This document shows positions 1 through 11,748 of a DNA stretch of 64,000 nt, in pieces. Made by a program: the position numbers and the translations under genes. Positions within the stretch are counted from its first letter, which is position 1; the number at the start of each line of letters is the position of its first letter. The notes under the pieces were generated by a model. It made no database searches, was not told the DNA's origin, and saw nothing but the letters and a program-made list of their open reading frames with translations. The stretch comes from Heterobilharzia americana (Eukaryota > Platyhelminthes > Trematoda > Strigeidida > Schistosomatidae): positions 142,804,786 to 142,868,785 of the forward strand of contig OX104127.1 of assembly GCA_944470555.2 (NCBI GenBank), written 5' to 3'.

Positions 1-745
1 CCGGGATATCCATTCTCAATGAGCAGCCTACATATGATGTCAAATTTCTCTTCGATGATTTTATCAGAGCAAATGACTTTCGTATTTACTCAGGTCACTT
101 TTATATCTCTAGGGTATGGATCTATTAAAGTGGGTGTACTTCTCAGTCGATGTTGAATTTCTGCATATCCCCCCTCTTTATCGCTCCATCTAGCCTTCTG
201 AATAGTAAAATATTTAGAAAAGATATGTAGTCATTTCATTCTTCTTCTATTGTGAAATATTTCTTCTTGTTAATCTGTCGTTTATTTGTGAAATAGTTTC
301 TAAGTAGGGGATATCAACACTCCAGTTAACAGTGGATTGGGGTTGATGTTTATTACCCGACATACTTCTCCCCCTAATTTATTTAGGGTGGAAGATAGAA
401 ATATGAAATGAAAAATGATTGACTGGTTCCTTTGTTTAAAAGTCAGTATGTTTGTATGGCCAAGGTACTTTCCTATTGGACTAGGAAACTTACTCGTAGG
501 AATCTGATCAGTTGAGCTTAGATAAGCTATTTGTTTTTAGATTGGCTTATAAAATCATTACCTGTCACATAAATTCTGTTTTAAGAAATTAATCGCCTTC
601 AGATTACGATTAAATTCAAAATGAATTTGAAATTTGTAGAGAATTTAATTTTGTAGTGACAATATTGTGTAATATTTCAGGCAGCCTGTTTCAAAATGTA
701 TTAAGTGTAGTTTATGTTATGATAATTGCAATTTCCCGTTGTTAT
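1..745. other. Non-coding, AT-rich; no feature recognised
   Basis: No exon, RNA gene or known repeat could be supported here. By position it is probably intron of the potassium-channel gene whose exon begins at 2283, because that exon is internal and its upstream exons are not in the window. This is inference from position only. Confidence 0.4.
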
Positions 746-1020
746 ACAGGGCTGAATTGCTCGATCTCTGTTGTTAGATGGGCTCCTATACGGGATGTCT
801 TGATACTGCTACTTATTCATAATGTAGCATTTATCTCGGCGACTAACAGAGGACTCTAGGACTGGTGTTTTGTTCTATTTGGTACTCAACTTAGTGAATA
901 AGGCTCTGCCTGTTTAAGCTGTGGGTACTGAGTTTGAAACCATATCACTGACTGGGGTGCTGCTACATTCAGCTGACGAGTCCCGAGTAGGACGAAACGC
1001 GCACCCTAATAGTCGCCAAG
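746..1020 (+). repeat. Smα-type hammerhead SINE, fold-back copy
   Basis: Bases 878-1020 are a diverged + strand Smα copy: a decayed tRNA-like head (around 885-945) followed by a hammerhead domain (964-1012). Bases 746-830 match the 5' spacer of the Smα unit in the opposite orientation (the 'gggctcctat' block, which reads as 'aggagcccatatg' on the + strand at 19203). The copy is therefore a small fold-back: a - strand piece followed by a + strand piece. Smα repeats are known in schistosomes as tRNA-related, pol III-type SINEs encoding active hammerhead ribozymes. Confidence 0.75.
964..1012 (+). ncRNA. Hammerhead ribozyme (Smα type), site mutated
   Basis: The core CTGACGAG (973-980), a stem II of TCC/GGA and CGAAAC (993-998) are all present, so the catalytic core looks intact. 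The expected cleavage triplet GTC after the short stem III is changed: the sequence reads GCGCACCC, so the NUH rule is not met. Stem I pairing with the 5' strand ACATTCAG is also poor. Probably unable to self-cleave, although the core is canonical. Confidence 0.75.
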
Positions 1021-2060
1021 ATCAATATATATTGAACGTAATTTATAACTGTAAATGAGGTTTGCAGAAAAATCTAAATCTTAAATGTATTAATTAAAAG
1101 TTTGTACATAATATTTGGAACAAAATTACTACCCGTGATCACACCAACAGTTGGAATATTTTCTTAATAATTTACTGAAATAAAAGCTTACCATTGTTTT
1201 TAAACTTTTCATTTGAAATGTACTTATAATATATTATTCTATTCAGCAATACACAACCTGCAAACATTAAGGACGGAAGCGCGGTGAGACAAAAACGCTC
1301 CATAAAGATTGATTCGTTTTTAGTTACAACACTTTGGACGGTATCGTTGCTCATCATGAAAAAGAAGCAACTCGTTCTCAGTTTGCTCCCTTTTAATAGT
1401 ACTTTACGATTTCGTGCAACCAGTGACATAGGATATTCCATCGTCTATCTTAATTGGACAACAAGTGACACAGGGAGTGGTGGGGGGAAGGGGTAGAAAA
1501 TAACAGAAAAAATTATTACCATGGTCCAAATGTATTTCGTGAATTGGTTTACAATAAGCTAAATGTGTCAACTTCGATCCTAACTTGGCTTTCATTCATA
1601 TAAGAGTAGTAATTAGACCTTATTGTAGTGTAATCAAGATTTTTTTCATCAGATGTGTCATGCAGTATTATCTACTGGATAGTGTCTCAGATACCATTTA
1701 CTGCTCACAGTTATATTGAAGTATTTCCAGAAGTTTTGGATTATATATGTGTTTATGTATGATAATTACTCCCCTGAATAAACTCACATCAGACTTTCAG
1801 ACGAAAACTTTTCAGTCACAATGAGATTTATAAAAATATATCTCATATCATCCTTTAAATTAGTGTCTATTCTTATGAAACTATTCAGTAGAATCTTCAT
1901 CCGGGTTCATCTAAAATAGATGATTGCTGAATCTTATTCATCTATAAGATAAATGATAAGCACATGACTACACACCTTTTCTCTAACAGCTCTTCAATCA
2001 ACCTTCCATAGCTAGCTAATTCATTCATGTACAAAAACATAAACTGATACCCATTCCACA
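1021..2060. other. Non-coding stretch, nothing recognised
   Basis: No coding exon or repeat was recognised in this stretch. Short open frames on both strands have no family resemblance and no splice-site support. Probably intronic. Confidence 0.4.
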
Positions 2061-2065
2061 AGAGG

Positions 2066-2215
2066 TGACTATCGTGCCCCCAGATGCTTAGTGGATAACA
2101 TCCTAGCATCTGAAGCGAAGGATACTGGGTTCCAGTCCCAGAGGGAACAACATCGCTCCGCACTGGATTGCAGTTAGAGGCAGCTGACAAGTCCCAAATA
2201 AGACGACGAAACACT
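2066..2215 (+). repeat. Smα-type SINE copy, degenerate ribozyme
   Basis: A tRNA-like head with a box A-like 'cttagtggataac' and a box B-like 'gggttccagtccc' is followed by a hammerhead-like domain at 2178-2210. The core reads CTGACAA instead of CTGANGA (G8 replaced by A), and the 3' core carries a three-base repeat (GACGACGAAAC). The copy therefore looks catalytically dead. It ends only about 70 bp before the splice acceptor of the channel exon at 2283. Confidence 0.7.
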
Positions 2216-2282
2216 GACTGACTAAGTTTTTCTACTCAACTAATATTTCCATGTTTTTTTTTCTTTAAACATTTTTTTCAAG

Positions 2283-2936
2283 GTATTATTCGATCCAACT
2301 GTTATAACGTTTATCGAAACCATTCTAGGTAGTGGACCAGGTTATGAAGTGGAAAAAGTATTCACTGTTGATAGTGGTTTCTTTCCAGGTTTACGAGGTC
2401 AACCAGTCAGTAATTTAATTTTCCCAGAATACTTAACTGGTAATACACCAAGTCATATCTATGTTAAAAATGAAAAGAATCATTTATATTCAAAAGACGT
2501 ACAAAATACTTTATCAACAATTGAATCAGATTATGATTCAGTGACTACTGAACAAAATAAAGCTTTTTTAAAGGATAACAATCTATTGAAACATTTATTG
2601 TATTTTGATCCAGAATTCAGATCAAATCATATGAATGATTGTTATCTAGAAAGTAATCGAAGTACAACCTATGATACATTTAGTGATACAGACATAATGA
2701 AAGACAAGATAAGTACAACTGATCAAGTAGCAGATAGTGAACAGATAAATGTAAAAGTTTTTTGAGTTATAAAACTGAAACAGGTAAGTGAAGCTTTAAA
2801 AATGAAAATTTATTCATGTATAAAGTGATATGGTTGTGATATGGTTGCGATACCATTTTCCTAGTTTGAATAGATGCTTAATTAGACGGTTTAGTGACTT
2901 GGTACAGTTTTGTTTATCACTCTGTCGGAGTATACT

Positions 2937-2973
<37 letters not shown>

Positions 2974-5900
2974 AAAGTCGACGAAGCACACCTACGCCGC
3001 TGGAATGGATAAAGTGTGATATCTCTGACTTAACCTCTGAACAACGTTAGGATATATCATAAGAAGGTTACACCAGTAAGTGCCAACAAACAAAGAATTT
3101 ATTTTTGAGATGAATAGGGATTTTTTTGAATTTAGAAGTAATATTCATCATGGACTGACATCAGTTGGAGAACCATTGAAAATCAGGGAGCACTGGACAG
3201 TTGTTTCGTCCTAGTCCATGATGAATACTACTAAGTTAAAAAAAATCCCCATTCATCTCAAAAGTACATTACTGTATAGTGCTCTCTAGTGACTTGCTTC
3301 CAGATGGATATCACGAAGCTCTAATGAGAAGTCGTGACCTGTGAGGTCAACCAGTAGGAAGTGAAGCAGATGCTAACTAAAGACATTTAGTGACAGTCGC
3401 GCTATGTCGTGAATTGACAGAAGTTGGAAATTGTGAACCATTGGAAACCGACCCAGTGGCTGAATGGTTAACTCGTTCACCTTAAAACCTGAAGGTCCTG
3501 AGTTCGATCCCTAGCCCAGTCGTGGGTGCGTGCTGCTGAGGAGTTCCATACTAGGACGAAACAGCTGTCCAGTGTTCCCAGATTTCCAATGGTTCCCCAA
3601 CTGATGTCGGTCCATAATGAATACTACTTCTAAACAAAGAATTGATATGAGACTGTGGGTTGATTACCTTCAAGCACCCACCACGTCAGTGAAGCGGTCA
3701 AATTGAAGAGATCAGATGAATAACTTCGCTGGCTGTGATTTTTGAAATCCTAAGAAAAATAAAGGAGTCACTGGTAGTGAAATCATCAAAAAACAATTAG
3801 TCGTGATTGTTTTTCCCTCCAGATGGTATATTCTATGAACTTTATGCCTCAATTCAGTGAAAATATCACCTTTTAAGTGAGAATCTTATTCGGAAATGAT
3901 ACTTAGACAATGAAGGAAATATTTGTTTTCAAACGACTTTCATTATAAAGTGATATTTTGTTGGAGAATATCAAAGATGGGCTACTCATCTTCGACCATA
4001 TGATTGACTGACGTTGTAGTAAACTTTCAAGCCTTGAAAAAATCAATCAGATTTTGACAACAGTAATGATCAGCTTAAATCACCACCTGGTTTGACCTGA
4101 ATGAATCACACTAACATAATACTGTCTTGGTCCTTTAGCGTAATTATGCTACATAAGAAAATATTTCTGAATAAATGAATTGTTCAGTCTAGGGGTTTGT
4201 AGGAATTCATTCATTTTAAGTTACTATTCATCATGGACTGATATCAGTGGGAGAAACACCGGAAACCTGGTAGAACTGGACACCTGACTGGCCCTAGTAT
4301 ACGGCTCCTCAGCAGTGTACACCCATGACCTGGCCATGCCAGGGATCGAAACCACGGCTTTCAGGTCACGCGGTTCGGAATCCAGTGGTCCACATCACCT
4401 ACTTCTGTCACCTCACGATATGGCCCTACCACCACCCAATGTCATCGTTGAATATTTGTCCTCATGGCCACCAGGTTTGCCCAACTGATCAAGACTTCTC
4501 ATTGGAACTTCAGGAATCATCTCTCGAAGTTAGTCAACAATGAGCACAAGATTGATTCATTTTGGGGGTTTATGGGGATTTCCGATGTTTCTCCAACTGA
4601 TATCAGTCCATGACGAATACCAACTTGAAATCAATAAATCCCCACAAAAACCCCCCAAACTGAATTATTCAAGTGCTCATTGGTGACTGGCTTCGAGAGG
4701 TGATTCATGAGGTTCCAAAGAAAAGTTGTAACTGGTGGAGAAAACCTGGCGACAATGAAGACAAATACTCAACTATGATTTTGGGCGATGGTCGCGCTGC
4801 CACGAACCGACAGAAGTTTGGAATAAGGACCACTCGATTCCGACCCAGTAGTTCGACGGTAACGTGTTTGCCGCGGAACCTGAAGGTCATAAGCTCGAAC
4901 ACTCGGCGGGGTCATGGATGCTCACTGCTGAGGAGTCACATACTAGGACGAAACGGGTGTCCAGTGCTTTTGTCAACTGAATGAACTGAAGAAAAATGAA
5001 AACTTGGTCATTATACTCCAGGACAAAGGCTCTAGTACTACTTAACAAATTGGTCTGTTTGGAAAAACTTTCACTCATTCTATCCGATGGAAATAAATTC
5101 TCAAAACAGACAACACAAAAAGATCCTTCTGAGCTAACAGAGCTGCAGTAGCCAAATAAACTGAAGAAAATGAGAGATGAATCATTGATTGGCAAAGAAC
5201 TATATGAACAACTTCGCCCATCAGGTCCTACGATTTCACGTTTATATGGTCTTCCTAAAATACACAAAGTAGGTATTCCATTCCATCCAACACTCGATAT
5301 GATGAATTCTCTATATTATTTAAACGTGAAATGACTTGTGGGAATACTTGAACCTTTAAAAAAAAGTTTTTGGACCACAGTCTCCGTGACACACTTGATT
5401 TTGTCGATCTAATAGTGTCAGTTTGACAGATGAAAGAATGATTTCATTGGATATTGTATCCCTCTTCACAAATGTCCCAATGACAGAAACCATCTCCCTG
5501 CTATATGAATTCATTAAATGTCATAAAATAGATGTTGGTATTCCAATTCGCTACCTAAAAGGGCTTCTCCTTCAACGTACACTTCAGATTTAATGATGAA
5601 ATCTACAGGCAGATAAATGGTGTGGCAATGGGTTATGCACTAGGACTTCTCCTAGCTGACCACTTCATGGCAAGACTGGAAAACATCAAATTATCATCAA
5701 CAACCAAAGAACTTCATGTTTGCAAAAGATACATTGATGATACCTTGATAGTTTATCATAAAAATATGAATCTTACAAACCTGCTTCATACTTTCAACAA
5801 CGCTCACCCTTCAGCCAAATTCACTCTAGAATCAGAATCAAACTCAACCTTACATTTTCTTGATGTACAACTCCAAAGAAAAGATGATAATTCACTTTGT

Positions 5901-8900
5901 AGATCGGTCTACAGAATGATCACATGGAACAGACAGTGGATTAATTTTCAAAGTTCCATCCCTCTATGTAGGAAGAGAAATCTTATCCATTCACTTTCCT
6001 CGAGGATCAGGAAAACATGTACTAAGAACACTGTTGACTCTAGCGCAAAACAGTTTCCCTTTCAGATTCATAGATAAGAACATAAAGCTAAAGAACCCAA
6101 GTGAAGGAACTCACTTGGAGCCAAAAAAGATTCTTTTGTTGAATCTTGAGTTCGAAAATCATATTGCCGCAGAGATTCTGAGGAAACGACTGTCAAAATC
6201 CTTAAACAGAACATACTTCGCAGCCAACTTTCGGATTATTTTCTCTCGCAAGAAACTTTTCGGTCAATTTGTGAAAGACAAGCCGACGCATTCGGCCATA
6301 TAAATGTGTCTATACCAGTTGATTTACTCTTGTGGAGCTGAGTACATCGGTCACACCGTGCGTCCGCTTGTAAAATGCGCTCACGAACACTATCCAGCCT
6401 GACTGGCAAAAGGGAGAACACCTTGAGAACTCAAGTCACTTAACTCCTTTCAAGAGCTCATTCAAAACTCTCTACAGGGTGCGATCAAACCACTCAAAGG
6501 GTACAACATATATTCACGAATGTACAGTTTAGTAAATGACCTGGTCGAAAAGAAAATTTTTTTCTTTGCTGCAACCACATCTTGTTACGTCCACTTTTTC
6601 AATGTTTCTCCAAGTGATGTCATTTCATGATGAATACCAACTTAATTGTATTGTATTAGTTAATTAGTAACTTCATAACACATAAAGAAATCATATGATG
6701 TGTGATATGGTTTTGTAACAATCTATTGTTTTGATACCATCGACCTGACTTCTAAAAATCATGCTAACAGTGACTAGTGGCGCGAAATACATATGTCAAC
6801 TAAGTGAAACGATGAGCCTACTTCACTATTAAACATTTTGATTTTAGTAGAGTTTAAAGGTACTTCTCTTTCAATTTAGTCTACGAATCGAATTTAAATG
6901 ATAGAAGTTAATGAGAACATGAAGTTTTATATTTTGGCAGCTGGTATTTAGATGAGCAGCTAGTGGTTATCTGACAGTTACATGTATTAATTGAAGAGTC
7001 ATTATCTACTTACATTGATGTACAGTTATTGGTGTATTGATGCTCTTCAACGTTTATTTAAATGTAAGGTGAAAAAGGTGTAATCATAGTAGACACCTAA
7101 ATCTGAATCATCATTAAGAATACCTTAGTGTAGAGAAGTTTTTCACCACAAACTGACATGAGTTGGAGGAACACAGATAACCTAGAAGCACCAACAACTC
7201 CATGGGAGATTGAGCCCAGTATTTAAAAGCTTTGCAACAAACAACTACTTATGTTATCATTCAGTCACTGGGTTTTATACAACCTCCCAGCAAAAAAAAT
7301 AGACAAAATTATGCAGAGATACTAATTACTATAAAGCTATAAACAAATGACTCGACTGAATTGGCCGAGTCATCTTAAAGTAATAGAAAACTCAGTCGGT
7401 GTAGAAACACGACTACGAAGCTTAAGTAGACAAATGAACCTGTCAAGACGTCGTTCATTGACTTAATCATATGACTTCTTAGCTAAAGGTCTGAAATTCA
7501 AATCCTGCTCTATCTACTTGAACTCCACTAACTCTGTAGTATCGTGTCGTTACATCCTAATTATAGCTCATAGTCTAGTCAACAGTGCCATGTTTAACTG
7601 GATTATTATTTACACTTATTTGCAAAGAATATCATTGCATAACTACACAATCACTAATTCCTGATTATCCAGAGATGTTAGCTTGCAGTTTAAGATTTTC
7701 GAACAGTTGAAATTACTGGTAGCAACTTCAAAGATCAGCTTCACATATATAACCCACTTCGAAATGGTGGATTAAACAGTTCAGATTCGAGAACACAATA
7801 CACTCAAACCCGATATTTTTTAAAAATAAACTGATAGATTATAATCATATGAATTAATATTTTAGGCATTCCTTTAACAACAGTTAGATCGGTTTCACTA
7901 CTAAGTAATATCAAGGCCTAGTGTAGCCTGAATCACGTACCCTAGTATATTTGGGTTCATATATGAAAACTATAGTCTACGTATATCATTAAGTCAGATT
8001 ACATCATTTCTATCTGTTGTATAATTTTTACTCTTATTTTGAACCTTATTATCACATATTAAAGACAGTTCTACCAGGTGAAACAAATTATTCATGATCA
8101 TCAGTAAAGTGATACCTACAGACTACTGTCTGCTTCAATTAACAATGGTTACATTCTTTAACGTATATCTCTGATAAATGTCAAAAGTAGTGTACATCAC
8201 TTGAAGTCAGTCAAACCTCATGTAAGCATTTCGAAACTTCATCGCAGGTAAATAGGAATTCCCGAAACACCTAAACTGTTTTTAATCTCTCAAGAAAAAT
8301 ACAGGTAGGTAGTGCAGCCAAACTCTGTTCCGTCGATTCGAAAATGTTTAATTTGGGGGGTTTGTCGAGATTTGTTGATTTCAAGTTGGTATTCATCACA
8401 GACTGACATCAGCTGCAGGAACATTGGAAAACTGGGAGCATTGAACAGCTGTTTCGTCCCGGTATAGGACTCCGCAGAAGTGCGTAGCCATGATCCCACC
8501 CACAAGGGATCGAACCCACGGCCTTTCAGGTCCAGCAGTCAGTACGTTACCATTGAGGCACTGGGTCGGAACCCAATGGTCCATATTTCCAACTTCTCTA
8601 AGTTCATGACAAACATAAGATTGGTACATATCAAAGTGATATGATTATGACCAATTTCTTGTGCCCAAAAAGTCATTCAGTGAAGTATATTGTACTAAAT
8701 AAAATAACCTAGAATGGAAATATTAGTCATGAAACAATGAGTCCCTGTTACGAATTTTGATAGCTTAACTAGAAGATGAAGTTTATCTGAACAATGTGGT
8801 TGATGTATTAGCATAATTTATTTCGAACAATCTGCTCGATCACACATTTAATCGTCAAGTCAATATATATATTGAACCGAAGAGTGGAAGGACAAATACA

Positions 8901-11691
8901 ACAATTAACATAATAGGGGATTCGAATTAAGCAAGATGAGAACAAACAGCAAGTGACGTAGTTGATCCTAATCTTGGTAAGAGAACAAAGTCTACGAAGG
9001 TAGGTGTAGTGTAAGAACAAACTGCTTCTGTACACATAAAGGTGGTTTCAATTTGCGTATGGTTATCACATCCGCAAATCTCAGTATACCTCCCTCATTG
9101 TTTCTATATAAAACGTTTGAAGCTGTTTGAATATTAATTTTGTGACATGTTTCCATAATATGTTTAGTTATAGATGAAGAGGGTCATCTCCCACCAGCGT
9201 TTATCAAGGTTTCACACTCCATTTACTTTTGAAGCCATTTAGGTACATGTTCACCCACCCTCAACTGCATGTATCGATTACTCCTCCCTATGTATATCTG
9301 ACCACAAACACACACACACACATGCAAACTGGTAAACACAATGGGTGTGACGTAATCATTGATGCAGTGTGTTCAGGTTTGTAGTGAACCATGTGTTTTG
9401 TTTTTCCTACAATGATAAGATTAGCTGTGTAATATGCTTTCTTAATGGCTGATGTTAGCCAACGTCTCAAGATTATACTGTTCAACTCTCCACCGTATAG
9501 TAGAGTGATGTGGACGCTTTTCTCAGGAAGTGTGTACACAGTTGGCTTTGGTGCTACCTGATTTCTACAACAGTCTACAAACTTCATCGGATAGCCGTTT
9601 CTCATATGTGTTTTGGTCAGTAATTTGATAACTTCATCCATCGTATCTCATGTACAAATACGATGGTTTCGATTAAATCGGCATTCTACTCTAGTAGACC
9701 ACACTTGTATTGGATTGCCCTCCCACTCTGGTTCAATATATATTGACTTGATGAATAAATGTATGATCGAGCAGATTGTTCACAATGAATTACACTAATA
9801 CATCAACCACATTGTTCAGATAAACTTCATCTTCTAATTACACTATCTAAATTATGAAAGGGACTCATTGTTTCAAGTAAATCATTTTCGTAGATCACTG
9901 TGTTTGCCAGTTAATGTGTGTATGTGGGTCACACATACATAGGGGAAAAGTACTCGAGACATGCAGTTGAGGGTCGGTGAACATGAGACGGAATGGCTTC
10001 CAAAACTGATAGGTGCATGTGGGAGGTGACCCTCTTCATCTATAACTAAACATATTATGGAAACATGTCACAAAATTAATATTCAAACAGCTTCAAACGT
10101 TTTATATAGAAACAATGAGGGAGGTATACTGAGATTTGCGGATGTGATAACCATACGCAAATTGAAACCACCTTTATGTGTACAGAAGCAGTTTGTTCTT
10201 ACACTACACCTACCTTCGTAGACTTTGTTCTCTTACCAAGATTAGGATCAACTACGTCACTTGCTGTTTGTTCTCATCTTGCTTAATTCGAATCCCCTAT
10301 TATGTTAATTGTTGTATTTGTCCTTCCACTCTTCGGTTCAATATATATATTGACTTGACGATTAAATGTGTGATCGAGCAGATTGTTCGAAATAAATTAT
10401 GCTAATACATCAATCACATTGTTCAAATAAACTTCGCCGATTTACACTATCTAAATAATAAGTAGTAAAATCCATGCCTGGTTTCCATAATGTTGACAGA
10501 CATTAGCAAGATGTAATAACACTGAGAAATAAGGTATTGCGTTAAATACTACCATAATATATTCCTATCCATGTGTACACTTCATCCATGGACAAACTAG
10601 TCAAGGCTGAAATAATATATTTGGTTAAAACACTAAATTAAGGTGGTTTCAGTCGGAAGTTAATTCACTTATAACCGAATCAATGTGAGGAAGTAAAGTT
10701 TTCTACACCTTAATACTCACACAGTGAAAACCGGAGGATACTAGACAGCTTAATCATCCTATTCTCCTTAGTAGTTTCATAAGTCTACATGCTTTACAGC
10801 TCATGTGTGAGTTTACACATCAATAACACCAGTTAAAATAGTTTCCATTCAACCATCCTGATAATAAGTTGATGAAGCATTTTTTTTTGAATAAATGTAA
10901 AAACCTAAAGTATTTTGTATTCTCAATGTTTAAAATCCTTACTTAATTCACAGGTGATGCAGTTACTGTTCACTTATCTCAGCTCCTTATGATTCCACTC
11001 AAAGAATTGGATGTTGAACTTCACAATTTGGCATTTCAGGTGAGAGATATGCACTCAATTGTTTTAATATAGTGTAACAAAATAGGCAGTAGTTCAATTT
11101 CTATACGTATAGGAAACTACAGTAGCTTCTGCTGTTTGCAAGCATGGTAGCTCTCTTTAATAGCGTTTATTCTACTTAAGACTAAATGAAACTTACGAAA
11201 TACAGAAAAACAACTTCCAAACGCGAAAGGAATTTCATAGGATGAAAGAGAGCTCTAACTCCTAATAGATGCAATTCTTACGCCTTTCTTGACAGTTACA
11301 TGAAGCAATGGGATAAAAAGTCTAATGTAATCTTGCTGTTATGATATGATTATGAGCAATAATTTATGCTCGAAAAAGTAATCAAGTAAATAATACTGTA
11401 TCACTGTGCGCTATATATCAATAAACAAATCTAATATGGAATCTTGCTGTTAACCTGAATCCATGCTATGACCGGTTGTATGACCTAACAGTATACGAGC
11501 GACACCAGCCTAGCAGACCATGAACGATAAGAACCGAACGCGTAAACGAATCAACTATAACGCAAATCACAACGTCAACCACCACCACAACAACAATAAT
11601 ACCACTGACGCGCGAAAACAAGAACAGAAGACATTATCGACAGAGAGCTTTTCACGTTCTCACCAACAGTCAATACACTTGACAGAGATAC

Positions 11692-11748
<57 letters not shown>

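Noticed and set aside
2763..2765. TGA as a selenocysteine codon or natural stop of the channel
   Set aside because: No selenocysteine element seen and the family does not use one. Later exons with clear homology and matching phase argue against a natural stop here.
8808..9035. Identical 75-residue open frames here (-) and at 10178-10405 (+)
   Set aside because: Looked like a duplicated gene, but the frame is an alternative reading of the PLE GIY-YIG tail (ITIRKLKPPLCVQK) lying in an inverted repeat.
11520..11744. Asn/His-rich open frame ending in Ile-Tyr repeats
   Set aside because: Low complexity, runs through the (TA)n tract, no family match or splice context.
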